Source: Mycolicibacterium sp. CBMA 247 (lineage in GTDB: Bacteria > Actinomycetota > Actinomycetes > Mycobacteriales > Mycobacteriaceae). From it: DNA of 64,000 bases. Positions 7,920-17,492 of this stretch are shown here, piece after piece (the first letter of the stretch is position 1; each line of letters begins with the position of its first letter). The position numbers and the translations under genes were made by a program. The notes beneath the pieces were generated by a model, which saw only the letters and a program-made list of their open reading frames with translations, made no database searches and was not told where the DNA came from. The stretch lies in NCBI RefSeq assembly GCF_009729095.1, contig NZ_VTGX01000003.1, positions 62,001-126,000 on the forward strand. The letters run 5' to 3'.

Positions 7920-8672
7920 TCAGGCGTGGCTGAGGCCCATGGCCAGGAAGAACACCCCGATCGCGCCGGCGATCACCGCCACCACCAGTCGATGGTGGGT
8001 TCCCATCCACTCGTAGATCCGTTCGACGGCCGACCGGGTAGCTTCCGGGGCCAACCAGAAGCTGACGATCGGGATCACCGCCGCGAGGAATGCGACCAGA
8101 TTGAACACGACCATCGCGGCCATCTGCTCGGCCACCGCGGCGCCCGATGTCAGGGCGGCAGCCATCGCGGCCAGGTAGTACGGGGTGGGAAAACCATTGA
8201 TGAGGCCCAGCAGTGCGGCTGCCCAAGCGGACTCGCCACGCAGCGCGGCCTTCATCCCCTCCGGCAGTCTCGACAGGCCCGGCAATGAGTCCACCGTGGG
8301 CGGCGTGCCGCCTTCGACCGCGTGCTCACCCACCGTGGCCGGAACGGCGCGGCGTGCCCGCACGCGGTTGACCAGGCGTTCCAGCACACCGGTTATGGAC
8401 AGGGTGGCGATCGCCAGCGCCACGACCCCGATGCCGATCTCAAGTCCCGGGGGCGTGGTGCGCCCGCCGTCGCTGGTGACGTTCTTGAACACGAACAGCA
8501 GTGCGGCGCCCACAGCGACATTGGCGGTGAAGGCGAGGAGGAAGAACGGGAGCAGCAGTCGCACCGGCCTTGAGCGGGACAGCATGAACGCAACGACCCC
8601 GATTCTCAGGGGATCGATTGCGGCCACGACGGCCATCACCAGCACCGTGCTCCACATCGCGGGCGGCCACAT
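7920..8672 (-). CDS. GAP-family (lipid-addressing) membrane protein
   Basis: A 250-residue integral membrane protein of the GAP/Sap family, known in mycobacteria for helping move glycopeptidolipids or sulfolipids to the surface. About six hydrophobic segments are visible: STVLVMAVVAAIDPLRIGVV at the N-terminus, LLLPFFLLAFTANVAVGAALLF, EIGIGVVALAIATL, the GLINGFPTPYYLAAMAAAL region, VVFNLVAFLAAVIPIVSF, and a C-terminal VVAVIAGAIGVFFLAMGL. A hydrophilic loop covers about residues 105-145. The ATG at 8672 follows GAGG by 7 bases. No lipid biosynthesis gene is adjacent, so the cargo cannot be inferred; assignment rests on the family pattern. Confidence 0.85.
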   Translation of the reverse strand: MWPPAMWSTVLVMAVVAAIDPLRIGVVAFMLSRSRPVRLLLPFFLLAFTANVAVGAALLFVFKNVTSDGGRTTPPGLEIGIGVVALAIATLSITGVLERLVNRVRARRAVPATVGEHAVEGGTPPTVDSLPGLSRLPEGMKAALRGESAWAAALLGLINGFPTPYYLAAMAAALTSGAAVAEQMAAMVVFNLVAFLAAVIPIVSFWLAPEATRSAVERIYEWMGTHHRLVVAVIAGAIGVFFLAMGLSHA

Positions 8673-8801
8673 CCCTTCACCTCAGTTACCTCACCGCTGA
8701 ATTCAACCAGCGCCGGCCGAATCCGCCCGTATCGGCACGACTGCCCGGAGCCGTTTGTCGCGAGCAGTGCGGGGGAGTCCACCTTGTGGTGGGATTTGCA
8801 G

Positions 8802-11800
8802 ATGGGGATCAAAGTGGCGCTGGAGCACCGCACCAGCTACACCTTCGACCGGCTGGTGGAGCTGCATCCGCACGTCATCCGGTTGCGCCCGGCGCCGCAC
8901 TCGCGCACCCCGATCGAGGCGTATTCGCTGACGGTGGAGCCGGCGGGCCATTTCATCAACTGGCAGCAGGACGCGTTCGGTAATTTCCTGGCTCGCTTGG
9001 TGTTTCCGAACCGGACCCGCACGCTGACCATCACCGTGGGGCTGATTGCCGATCTCAAGGTGATCAACCCGTTCGACTTCTTCATCGAGGATTACGCGGA
9101 GACATGGCCTTCTGGTCTTGACGCAAGCGGCTCATCCACCGGCTTCGTGTACCCCAAGGTCCTGTTGGAGGACCTCAGGCCCTACCTGCGCCCGGTCGAC
9201 GAGGAGGATGAGGGTTCCGGACCGGGTGAACTCGTGAAGGCTTGGGTGAGCAATTTCACCATGCCGCCTGGTACCCGAACCATCGACTTTCTGGTGGCGC
9301 TCAACCGTGCCGTCCATGCCGACGTCGGCTACTCCGTCCGGATGGAACCCGGTGTACAGACCCCCGACGTCACCCTGCACACCGGAATCGGCTCCTGCCG
9401 CGATTCGGCGTGGCTGTTGGTGTCGATCCTGCGCCGGCTGGGGTTGGCGGCCCGGTTTGTCTCGGGCTATCTGGTGCAGCTGACCTCGGACGTGCCAGCC
9501 CTCGACGGACCCTCTGGCCCCGCCGCGGACTTCACCGACCTGCACGCCTGGGCCGAGGCGTACCTCCCGGGTGCGGGCTGGATCGGCCTGGATCCGACGT
9601 CGGGGCTGTTCGCCGGCGAGGGCCACATCCCGCTCTCGGCGACCCCGCACCCGGAGACGGCGGCCCCGATCAGTGGTTCCACCGGGCCGTGTGAATCCAC
9701 GCTGGAGTTCTCCAACGTGGTCACCCGGATCCACGAGGACCCGCGGGTGACGCTTCCGTACACCGACGCGGCCTGGGCGGCGATCACGAAGCTGGGTGCC
9801 GAGGTGGACCAGCGCCTGGCCGACGGCGATGTGCGGCTCACCGTCGGTGGGGAGCCGACCTTCGTCTCGATCGACAACCAGGTCGATCCGGAATGGACCA
9901 CCGACGCGGACGGCAAGCACAAGCGCGAACGTGCCTCGGTGCTCGCGGCGCGGCTCAAACAGGTGTGGGCCCCGGCCGGGCTGATCCAGCGCAGCCAAGG
10001 CAAGTGGTATCCGGGAGAACCCCTGCCGCGCTGGCAGATCAGCCTGCTCTGGCGTGTCGATGGCCGGCCGCTGTGGAACAACCCGGCGCTGCTGGCCGAT
10101 CCATGGGGCGCTGAGGTGCCCTCGCCGGCCGACGACGCCGGCCGGCGCATCCTGGCAGCGGTCGCCGCCGACTTCGGGCTTCCTGCCAGTCAGGTACGCC
10201 CGGCATATGAGGACGCGCTGAGCCGATTGGCGGGCGCTGTGCGTCAGCCGGCCGGCGAGCCGGTGGCCACCGACGACGATCTGGCCGACGACACCCCGGA
10301 CGCCCGGGCCGAGCTGCTGGCCCGGCTCGATGCCTCGGTCGATCAGCCTGCCGCCTACGTGCTGCCCCTGCACCGCCGCGAGGACGGCGCCGGCTGGGCC
10401 AGCGCCGATTGGCGGCTGCGGCGCGGGCGGATCGTGCTTACTGAGGGGGATTCACCGGCCGGGCTGCGGCTGCCACTGAATGCGATCAGCTGGCATCCGC
10501 CGCGCCCGGCCTATGACGCCGACCCGCTGTCGCGGCGCGCCGAGCTGCCGGCCGCATCCGATGAGGCCGAGGTGGAGCCCGCCGACAAGGCGCCCACCAC
10601 GGCGCTGGTCGCCGAAATCCGGTCCGGGTTTCTCTACATCTACCTGCCGCCGACCGAGGAGCTCGACGATTTCGTCGACCTGGTCGCCCGGATCGAGTCC
10701 GCGGTCGCCGACCTGGACACCCCCGTGGTGATCGAGGGGTACGGGCCGCCGACGGACCCCCGCATCGCGTCGACGTCGATCACCCCGGATCCCGGCGTCA
10801 TCGAGGTCAACGTCGCACCGACCGCCGGCTTCGCCGAGCAGAAGGCCCAACTGGAGACCCTCTATGAAGAGGCGAGGCAGGCTCGATTATCGACCGAGTC
10901 GTTCGATGTGGACGGCACGCACGGCGGTACCGGCGGCGGCAATCACATCACCCTCGGCGGCATCACCCCGGCTGATTCGCCGCTGCTGCGGCGGCCCGAT
11001 CTGCTGGTGTCGTTGCTCACCTACTGGCAGCGTCATCCCGCGTTGTCCTACCTGTTCGCCAGCCGGTTCATCGGTGCCACGTCGCAGGCTCCGCGGGTGG
11101 ACGAGGGCCGGTCGGATGCGCTCTACGAGCTGGAGATCGCCTTCGCCGAGATCGCGCGGCTGGCTTCGTCTTCCACGGGCGGCCCACCTCAACTGTGGGT
11201 CACCGACCGCGCGCTGCGCCACCTGCTCACCGACATCACCGGCAACACCCACCGCGCCGAATTCTGCATCGACAAGCTCTACAGTCCCGACAGCGCACGG
11301 GGGCGGCTGGGGCTGTTGGAGTTGCGGGGTTTCGAGATGCCGCCGCACTTCCAGATGGCGATGGTCCAGTCGCTGCTGGTGCGCGCGCTGGTCGCCCGGT
11401 TCTGGGAGGAGCCGTTGCGGGCCCCGTTGATCCGGCACGGTACCAACCTGCATGGCCGATACCTGTTGCCGCACTTCCTGATTCACGACATCGCCCAGGT
11501 CGCCGGCGACCTGCGGGCGCACGGCATCAACTTCGACACCAGCTGGCTCGATCCGTTCACCGAGTTCCGGTTCCCCCGGGTGGGGACCGTGGTCTGTGGC
11601 GGGGTGGAGATCGAGCTGCGCGGCGCGATCGAACCGTGGAACGTTTTGGGGGAGGAGTCGGCCGCCGGCGGCACCGCCCGCTACGTGGATTCGTCGGTGG
11701 AGCGCGTGCAGGTGCGGCTGGTCGGGGCCGACCGGCACCGCTACATCGTGACCGCCAACGGCTACCCGATCCCGCTGCTGGCCACCGACAATCCCGACAT

Positions 11801-12146
11801 CCAGGTGGGCGGCGTGCGGTTCCGCGCCTGGCAGCCGCCCAGCGCTCTGCACCCGACGATCACCGTGGACGGACCCCTGCGGTTCGAGCTCGTCGACACC
11901 GCGACGGGTACCTCACGGGGCGGGTGCACGTACCACGTCGCCCATCCGGGTGGCCTGTTTTACGACAGCCCTCCGGTCAATGCGGTCGAGGCCGAGTCGC
12001 GCAGAGGCCGCCGGTTCGAGGCGACGGGATTCACCCCGGGCGACATCGACCTGTCGGATCTGAGGGAGAAGCAGGCGCGCCAATCCACCGATCTCGGTGC
12101 GCCCGGGATCCTGGATCTTCGTCGGGTGCGTACCGTTCTTCACTGA
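8802..12146 (+). CDS. Large transglutaminase-like / DUF2126 protein
   Basis: A 1114-residue, two-part protein corresponding to Rv2566 of M. tuberculosis. Residues 1-90 form the bacterial transglutaminase N-terminal beta domain. Residues about 155-275 form a transglutaminase/protease core with a complete triad: Cys199 (GIGSCRDSAW), His248 (TDLHAWAEAY) and Asp264 (IGLDPTSG). From about residue 340 the protein is DUF2126 (LTVGGEPTFVSID, KWYPGEPLPRWQISL), with a glycine-rich GGTGGGNHITLGG near residue 706 that recalls ligand loops of glutamine-synthetase-like ligases. The ATG at 8802 was chosen over an upstream TTG at 8784 because homology begins there. It opens a four-gene unit; its stop overlaps the next start (TGATG). 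The role is presumed peptide or protein modification; the substrate is unknown. Confidence 0.9.
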   Translation: MGIKVALEHRTSYTFDRLVELHPHVIRLRPAPHSRTPIEAYSLTVEPAGHFINWQQDAFGNFLARLVFPNRTRTLTITVGLIADLKVINPFDFFIEDYAETWPSGLDASGSSTGFVYPKVLLEDLRPYLRPVDEEDEGSGPGELVKAWVSNFTMPPGTRTIDFLVALNRAVHADVGYSVRMEPGVQTPDVTLHTGIGSCRDSAWLLVSILRRLGLAARFVSGYLVQLTSDVPALDGPSGPAADFTDLHAWAEAYLPGAGWIGLDPTSGLFAGEGHIPLSATPHPETAAPISGSTGPCESTLEFSNVVTRIHEDPRVTLPYTDAAWAAITKLGAEVDQRLADGDVRLTVGGEPTFVSIDNQVDPEWTTDADGKHKRERASVLAARLKQVWAPAGLIQRSQGKWYPGEPLPRWQISLLWRVDGRPLWNNPALLADPWGAEVPSPADDAGRRILAAVAADFGLPASQVRPAYEDALSRLAGAVRQPAGEPVATDDDLADDTPDARAELLARLDASVDQPAAYVLPLHRREDGAGWASADWRLRRGRIVLTEGDSPAGLRLPLNAISWHPPRPAYDADPLSRRAELPAASDEAEVEPADKAPTTALVAEIRSGFLYIYLPPTEELDDFVDLVARIESAVADLDTPVVIEGYGPPTDPRIASTSITPDPGVIEVNVAPTAGFAEQKAQLETLYEEARQARLSTESFDVDGTHGGTGGGNHITLGGITPADSPLLRRPDLLVSLLTYWQRHPALSYLFASRFIGATSQAPRVDEGRSDALYELEIAFAEIARLASSSTGGPPQLWVTDRALRHLLTDITGNTHRAEFCIDKLYSPDSARGRLGLLELRGFEMPPHFQMAMVQSLLVRALVARFWEEPLRAPLIRHGTNLHGRYLLPHFLIHDIAQVAGDLRAHGINFDTSWLDPFTEFRFPRVGTVVCGGVEIELRGAIEPWNVLGEESAAGGTARYVDSSVERVQVRLVGADRHRYIVTANGYPIPLLATDNPDIQVGGVRFRAWQPPSALHPTITVDGPLRFELVDTATGTSRGGCTYHVAHPGGLFYDSPPVNAVEAESRRGRRFEATGFTPGDIDLSDLREKQARQSTDLGAPGILDLRRVRTVLH

Positions 12147-14869
12147 TGGTTCTTCGTGCGAATGGCTCACCGGAGTCCGCCCAAGCTACCGGTGTCGTCG
12201 CGAACACCGGTCTGAGTGGCGCCGTTGAAGGTGCGGGCGTCGACATGGATGTGGACGGCGTGCTGGCCGCCTACCGCAGTTCCCGGGCCCAGCAGGCGCT
12301 GTTCGATGTTCGCGATGACGGTGGCGGTGCCGGTTACGACGAGCTGGTCGATGTCTCGGGCAATGTCCGGCCGGCCTGGCGGGAGCTGGCCGAGGGTGTC
12401 GGTGAGCGTGGCCGGGACGGACTGGACCGGCTGCGTGCTGTGGTGCGCGGCCTCGTCGACAACGACGGCATCACCTACATCCAGGTGGACCCCCATGGCG
12501 AGGTGGTCACCGACGGCGACGGGGCCGCGGTGCCGGGCCCCTGGCATCTTGATGCCCTGCCCCTGGTGGTCTCGGCAGAGGACTGGGACGGCCTGGAATC
12601 GGGTCTGGTGCAGCGTTCCCGGCTGCTCGATGCGGTTCTGGGCGATCTGTACGGGGCCCGCCGCTCTATCACTAGCGGGGTGCTGCCGGCCCAGTTGCTG
12701 TTCGCCCACCCCGGATACCTGCGAGCCGCCCGCGGCATCGTCGTGCCCGGTCGTCATCAGCTGTTTCTGCACGGCTGCGATATCAGCCGCCGCGACGACG
12801 GCGCATTCGTCGTCAACGCGGACTGGACGCAGGCGCCCTCGGGCGCCGGCTACGCCCTGGCCGACCGACGCGTCATCGCCCACGCGGCCCCCGACCTCTA
12901 CGAGCGGATCGGCCCGCGGCCGGCCTCGCCCTGGGCCCAGGCGCTACGCCTGGCGCTTCTCGACGCGGCACCCGAGGCCGCCGAAGAGCCGGTGGTGGTG
13001 GTGCTCAGCCCCGGTATCCATTCCGAGACCGCCTTCGACCAGGCCTACCTGGCCGGGGTGCTCGGCTTCCCGCTGGTGGAGAGTGCCGATCTGGTGGTAC
13101 GCGACGGCAGGCTGTGGATGCGGTCGCTGGGCACCCTCAAACGCGTCGACGTGGTGTTGCGCCGCGTTGACGCCGATTATGTGGACCCGCTGGATCTGCG
13201 CCCCGATTCTCGACTCGGCGTGGTCGGTCTCGTCGAGGTGTTGCGCCGCGGTGCCGTGACGGTGGTCAACACGCTGGGCAGCGGCGTTCTGGAAAGTCCG
13301 GGCCTGGCAAGATTTTTGCCGCAGTTGGCCGAGTTGCTGCTCGGCGAGACGCCGCAATTGTCGACCGCCCCGATGTACTGGGGCGGCATTGACATCGAGC
13401 GCTCCCATCTGCTTGCCAAGCTGACCTCACTGTTGATCCGGCCGGTGAGCGGTGGTGAGCCGATTGTCGGGCCGATGCTGTCGGCGGCGGCCCGCGAGAA
13501 TCTGGTTGCACGTATCGAGGCCGAACCAGGGCAGTGGGTTGGGCAGGAGTTGCCTCAGTTCTCCACCGCGCCAACCGATTTACGAGCCAAGGGGTTGTCG
13601 GCGGGAAATGTCGGGATGCGGCTGTTCACCGTGGCCCAACGTGGCGGGTACGCCCCGATGAACGGTGGGCTGGGCTATGTGGTCGCCCCGGGGAATGCTG
13701 CCTACCTGATGAGCACCCTTGCCGCCAAGGATGTTTGGGTGCGTACTCCGAAACGGGTCACAGCTGAGCGCATCCCGGTGGTCTCGGTCGAGCTGGTGGC
13801 TCCGGGCGCGATACCCAGCCCGACCCGGGCAGTCAGCTCGCCGCGTGTGCTCTCAGATCTGTTCTGGATGGGTCGCTACGCCGAACGTGCCGAGAGCCTG
13901 GCCCGGTTGCTCACCGTCACCCGGGAGCGCTACCACGAATACCGCTATCGCCAGGATCTCGAAGAGAGCCAGTGCGTTCCGGTGTTGCTGGCCGCGGTCG
14001 GCTCGATCACCGGTACCGATACCGGCGATACCGGTGATGACCGCGAGATGATCGCGCTCGCCCCGGCAACACTGTGGTCGGCCACCGCTGACCGGCACCG
14101 GCCGGGCTCGCTCGCCCAATCGGTCGAACGCCTCGCCCTGGCCGCCCGGGCGGTGCGTGACCAGATGTCCAATGACACCTGGATGGTGTTGGCCGGGGTC
14201 GAACACGCGGTGCTCAGGCCGTCGGCCGATCCGCCCCAGTCACCCACCGCCGCAGAGCTTTATCTCGCCACCGCGCACAGTCAGACCCTGGCCGGGATGC
14301 TGGCGTTGTCCGGGGTGGCCGCGGAGTCGATGGTGCAGGACATCGGCTGGATCATGATGGATATCGGCAAGCGCATCGAGCGGGGGCTGGCGCTGACCGC
14401 GCTGCTGCGCGCCACTCTGACGACGATGCGCAGCGTCGAAGCCGAACGCGCGGTGACCGAGTCGACCCTGGTGGCCTGCGAATCCTCGGTGATCTACCGG
14501 CGGCGCAACCCGGGCCAGATCAGTATCGCGGCGATCGCCGAACTGGTGTTGTTCGATGCGGAGAACCCCAGATCGTTGATCTACCAGCTGGATCGCATCC
14601 GGTCCGGTCTCAAGACCCTGCCCGGATCGTCGGGCTCGTCGCGCTCGGAACGTCTGGTCGACGAACTGGCCACCCGGTTGCGCCGGCTCGACCCGGCCGA
14701 CCTCGAGGAGGTCACCGACGAAGGGACACGGGCCGAATTGACCGCTCTGCTCGACGGTATGCACGCCGGTCTGCGGGACCTGTCGGATGTCATCACCGTC
14801 GCGCACCTGTCGCTGCCCGGCGGCATGCAGCCGCTGTGGGGACCCGACGAACGGCGGGTGGTGCCATGA
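12146..14869 (+). CDS. Circularly permuted ATP-grasp protein fused to alpha-E domain
   Basis: A 907-residue protein matching Rv2567. About residues 60-540 are a type 2 circularly permuted ATP-grasp domain (DUF404/DUF407; GITYIQVDPHGEV, LPAQLLFAHPGYLRAARGIVVPG, VVLSPGIHSETAFDQAYLA, TVVNTLGSGVLESPGLARFLP). Such domains form amide bonds by carboxylate phosphorylation with ATP. From about residue 565 an alpha-E (DUF403) helical domain follows: SSPRVLSDLFWMGRYAERAESLARLL, DIGWIMMDIGKRIERGLALT, ESSVIYRRR. In many bacteria these two are separate genes; here they are one. The start is ATG 12146, overlapping the DUF2126 stop by one base. With the neighbouring transglutaminases it suggests ligation of an amino acid or peptide; no substrate is known. 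Confidence 0.9.
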   Translation: MVLRANGSPESAQATGVVANTGLSGAVEGAGVDMDVDGVLAAYRSSRAQQALFDVRDDGGGAGYDELVDVSGNVRPAWRELAEGVGERGRDGLDRLRAVVRGLVDNDGITYIQVDPHGEVVTDGDGAAVPGPWHLDALPLVVSAEDWDGLESGLVQRSRLLDAVLGDLYGARRSITSGVLPAQLLFAHPGYLRAARGIVVPGRHQLFLHGCDISRRDDGAFVVNADWTQAPSGAGYALADRRVIAHAAPDLYERIGPRPASPWAQALRLALLDAAPEAAEEPVVVVLSPGIHSETAFDQAYLAGVLGFPLVESADLVVRDGRLWMRSLGTLKRVDVVLRRVDADYVDPLDLRPDSRLGVVGLVEVLRRGAVTVVNTLGSGVLESPGLARFLPQLAELLLGETPQLSTAPMYWGGIDIERSHLLAKLTSLLIRPVSGGEPIVGPMLSAAARENLVARIEAEPGQWVGQELPQFSTAPTDLRAKGLSAGNVGMRLFTVAQRGGYAPMNGGLGYVVAPGNAAYLMSTLAAKDVWVRTPKRVTAERIPVVSVELVAPGAIPSPTRAVSSPRVLSDLFWMGRYAERAESLARLLTVTRERYHEYRYRQDLEESQCVPVLLAAVGSITGTDTGDTGDDREMIALAPATLWSATADRHRPGSLAQSVERLALAARAVRDQMSNDTWMVLAGVEHAVLRPSADPPQSPTAAELYLATAHSQTLAGMLALSGVAAESMVQDIGWIMMDIGKRIERGLALTALLRATLTTMRSVEAERAVTESTLVACESSVIYRRRNPGQISIAAIAELVLFDAENPRSLIYQLDRIRSGLKTLPGSSGSSRSERLVDELATRLRRLDPADLEEVTDEGTRAELTALLDGMHAGLRDLSDVITVAHLSLPGGMQPLWGPDERRVVP

Positions 14870-15789
14870 CCGGGCCCGCGGCGAGCACCCGCTGCTACGT
14901 GATCACCCATCACACCGTCTACCGCTACTCCGACGACGTCACCAGCTCCTACGGTCGCGGTTTTCTCACGCCTCGCGATCTGGAGTGGCAGCGTTGCCTG
15001 TCCCACGAGCTGGTGATCGAACCGGACACGGCCGACCGTTCCACCAGTCGCGACGCCTACGGCAACATCAGCTCGTATTTTCACATCACCGAACGTCACC
15101 GCACGCTGGGCATCACCAGCCGTTCCGTGGTGGAAGTGGATCCGCCTGCACCCGAACGCTATTCGGGTGCGTCGGCCAAAGCGCCGTGGGAGCTGGCCCG
15201 CCCGGTCGGCGGCGACGGCGCCCTGGCCGCCGAGTTCGCCCTGGACCTGTCGCCGCCGGAGATCACCGACGGGGTGCGCGAGTACGCTGCACCCAGTTTT
15301 CTGCCTGGACGACCGCTGATCGAGGTGCTGCGCGATCTGACGTCGAGGATCTACTCCGACTTCACCTACCGGTCCGGCTCGACCACGGTGTCCACCCAGG
15401 TGGCCGAGGTACTGGCGGCCCGCGAAGGGGTGTGCCAGGACTTCGCCCGCCTGGCCATCGCCTGCCTGCGGGCCAACGGCCTGGCCGCCAGCTACGTCTC
15501 GGGTTACCTGGCCACCGATCCGCCGCCGGGTAAGGAACGCATGATCGGGGTGGACGCCACGCATGCCTGGGCATCGGTGTGGACGCCGCAGAACGTCTGG
15601 CTGGGCATGGATCCGACCAATGACCAGATGGTCGACGAGCGCTACATCGTGGCCGGGTTCGGCCGCGATTACGCCGATGTCCCCCCGTTGCGCGGCATCA
15701 TCTACACGGATTCGGACAGTAGCGTGATCGAGGTGTCCGTGGATGTGTCACCGTTCCCGCCCGGTCGAGGGGGGGTGCTGCGTGCGTGA
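14866..15789 (+). CDS. Transglutaminase-like protein (second of the operon)
   Basis: A 307-residue stand-alone transglutaminase-like protein, corresponding to Rv2569c by memory. An N-terminal beta domain (YVITHHTVYRYSDDV, SYGRGFLTPR) is followed by the core with the triad Cys190 (EGVCQDFARLA), His233 (DATHAWASVW) and Asp249 (LGMDPTND). No signal peptide is present, so it acts in the cytoplasm. The ATG overlaps the stop of the ATP-grasp gene (ATGA), which implies translational coupling. Bacterial members of this type may act as amidases or peptidases rather than as true cross-linkers. In this operon it could remove or transfer what the ATP-grasp enzyme attaches; that is inference. Confidence 0.9.
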   Translation: MTGPAASTRCYVITHHTVYRYSDDVTSSYGRGFLTPRDLEWQRCLSHELVIEPDTADRSTSRDAYGNISSYFHITERHRTLGITSRSVVEVDPPAPERYSGASAKAPWELARPVGGDGALAAEFALDLSPPEITDGVREYAAPSFLPGRPLIEVLRDLTSRIYSDFTYRSGSTTVSTQVAEVLAAREGVCQDFARLAIACLRANGLAASYVSGYLATDPPPGKERMIGVDATHAWASVWTPQNVWLGMDPTNDQMVDERYIVAGFGRDYADVPPLRGIIYTDSDSSVIEVSVDVSPFPPGRGGVLRA

Positions 15790-16807
15790 TTTCACCTGTC
15801 CGAACTGCGGCCAGCACCTGGCGTTCGAGAACTCCCTGTGCCTTTCGTGCGGGAGTGCGCTGGGGTTCTCGGTAGACGACATGGCGCTGCTGGTGATCAC
15901 CGACACCGATCAGAACGGCCACGCCGGCGCGGTCGACGAGGGCCAGTACCAGCTGTGCGCGAATCTGCATCTGGCCGAATGTAATTGGCTCGTATTCATC
16001 GGGCAGGGCGACCAGCTGTGTGCCTCCTGCGCACTCACCCGCACCCGGCCGGCCGACAGCGATGCCGCGGCGATGGCGTCGTTCGCCGAGGCGGAGCGGG
16101 CCAAGCGCCGATTGATCGCCGAATTGCACGAATTGAAGCTGCCGATCGTCGGCCGCGACCAGGATCCTCAGTTCGGGCTGGCTTTCGACCTGCTCTCCAG
16201 CGAATCCCAGAAGGTCTTCACGGGCCATCACAACGGTGTCATCACACTGGATCTCGCCGAAGGCGACGATGTGCACCGCGAGCAGCTGCGGATCGCGATG
16301 GACGAGCCGTACCGCACCTTGTTGGGCCACTTCCGCCACGAGATCGGGCACTACTACTTCTACCGGCTGGTTGCGCCGTCAGCGGGCTACTGCGCGCGGT
16401 TCGGTGAGTTGTTCGGGGACCCGGACGCCGACTATCAAGCCGCCCTGGACGGCCACCACCAGAACGGCCCGCCTGCGGGCTGGGAAGACGATTTCGTCTC
16501 GTCGTATGCCAGCATGCATGCCGCAGAGGACTGGGCCGAGACCTTCGCGCACTACTTGCACATCCGCGACACCCTGGACACCGCGGCGGCCTTCGGGTTC
16601 GCGCCGGCCGGGGCAACCTTCGAGCGAAAAAAGCTGGGGCCCAGCGGGTTCGGCACCATCATCAAGATGTGGCTGCCACTGGCGTGGTCGCTGAACATGG
16701 TGAACCGGTCGATGGGCCACGACGATCTGTACCCATTCGTGTTGCCCCCGGCTGTACTGGAGAAGATGCGGTTCGTGCACACCGTCATCGGCGAGGTCAC
16801 GTCTTAG
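15782..16807 (+). CDS. Zinc-ribbon putative metallopeptidase
   Basis: A 341-residue protein resembling Rv2568c. Residues 6-23 are a zinc ribbon (CPNCGQ, CLSCG), and a second cysteine set lies at 59-83 (QLCANLH, AECNW, LCASC). A zincin motif HEIGH is at residues 186-190 (H186, E187, H190), and a downstream acidic EDWAETFAHYLHI segment near residue 250 may give the third ligand. This points to a cytoplasmic zinc-dependent peptidase; the substrate is unknown. It starts with GTG at 15782, 8 bases inside the transglutaminase gene, behind a GAGGGGGG ribosome site. Its stop overlaps that of the convergent TetR gene. It completes the four-gene unit. Confidence 0.88.
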   Translation: MRDFTCPNCGQHLAFENSLCLSCGSALGFSVDDMALLVITDTDQNGHAGAVDEGQYQLCANLHLAECNWLVFIGQGDQLCASCALTRTRPADSDAAAMASFAEAERAKRRLIAELHELKLPIVGRDQDPQFGLAFDLLSSESQKVFTGHHNGVITLDLAEGDDVHREQLRIAMDEPYRTLLGHFRHEIGHYYFYRLVAPSAGYCARFGELFGDPDADYQAALDGHHQNGPPAGWEDDFVSSYASMHAAEDWAETFAHYLHIRDTLDTAAAFGFAPAGATFERKKLGPSGFGTIIKMWLPLAWSLNMVNRSMGHDDLYPFVLPPAVLEKMRFVHTVIGEVTS

Positions 16808-17430
16808 ACCTGCCCGCGGCGGTTTTCCGCGAGCATCGCGTGGGCGAGCCGGGTGAGCGCCCCGCTGATCTGCCTGACGCTCAGGCCACGCGCGCGCTGG
16901 TGGGCGAAGTTCTCCGCCGCCAAGGGGGCCAATAACGCATCGACCAGTGAATCCGGTTCGGACACACCAGCTTCCGTCAGTAAGGCGCGCACATGCACGG
17001 CCCAGAAACCGTATGCACCGGTCGTGAACCTGGCGCCCCCGGTCTCGGCGCCAAGCGCCAGATCGGTGTGGGTTTCCAGCAGGTCGACCATGGCAGAATA
17101 GAACGCTGCGAGCCGGTCGGCCGGTGCTGCCCCGGGTCCCAGTGGTGGGTCGCCGGAGATCAACCGCTCTTGCAGGGCGCGCTCGTGCTCGTCGAGTAGG
17201 GCCAGGGCAATGGCTGCGGTGCTGGGGTAACGCCGGTAAAGCGTGCCACGTCCAACCCCGGCCGCGGTGGCGATGTGATCCATGGTGACGGACCGTGGAT
17301 CGCGGCTGGAGAAGACCGTGGCGGCCGCGGCAAGGATTTTCGCCCGATTGCGTGCCGCATCGGCCCGCTCCGTGCCGACCCGTTCGGCACCGGCCTCGTC
17401 GGTCGCAAGTAAGTCTGCGCCGATATCCAT
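16804..17430 (-). CDS. TetR-family transcriptional regulator
   Basis: A 208-residue TetR-type repressor. The helix-turn-helix is at about residues 30-75: RNRAKILAAAATVFSSR, VTMDHIATAAGVGRGTLYRRYPS. The C-terminal ligand domain is helical, with LAAFYSAMVDLLETHTDLALG. The ATG at 17430 starts MDIGADLLATD; more upstream in-frame codons lie inside the control region and are unlikely. The divergent partner, an azoreductase-type gene, is reduced to a stub (17493-17591), so this regulator may now control only itself through the palindrome at 17461-17475. Regulators of this pairing usually sense electrophiles or quinones; the ligand here is unknown. Confidence 0.9.
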   Translation of the reverse strand: MDIGADLLATDEAGAERVGTERADAARNRAKILAAAATVFSSRDPRSVTMDHIATAAGVGRGTLYRRYPSTAAIALALLDEHERALQERLISGDPPLGPGAAPADRLAAFYSAMVDLLETHTDLALGAETGGARFTTGAYGFWAVHVRALLTEAGVSEPDSLVDALLAPLAAENFAHQRARGLSVRQISGALTRLAHAMLAENRRGQV

Positions 17431-17460
17431 CACTGCACTGTAGCCGATCGCGGAAATAAC

Positions 17461-17475
17461 TGGACGGTATGTCCA
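17461..17475. promoter_or_regulatory. Probable TetR operator
   Basis: An inverted repeat TGGAC-GGTAT-GTCCA lies 30 bases upstream of the TetR start and 17 bases before the azoreductase stub. Its place between divergent starts fits an operator for the neighbouring TetR protein. A partial repeat of the half site (ACTGGA) follows at 17480-17485. Confidence 0.6.
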
Positions 17476-17492
17476 CTTAACTGGAGGTTGCC

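Noticed and set aside
11195..12145. Upstream extension of the ATP-grasp gene into the DUF2126 gene
   Set aside because: The frame is open but the extra residues are Arg/Pro/Gly-rich and unlike any ATP-grasp protein; ATG 12146 gives the proper N-terminus and a TGATG overlap.
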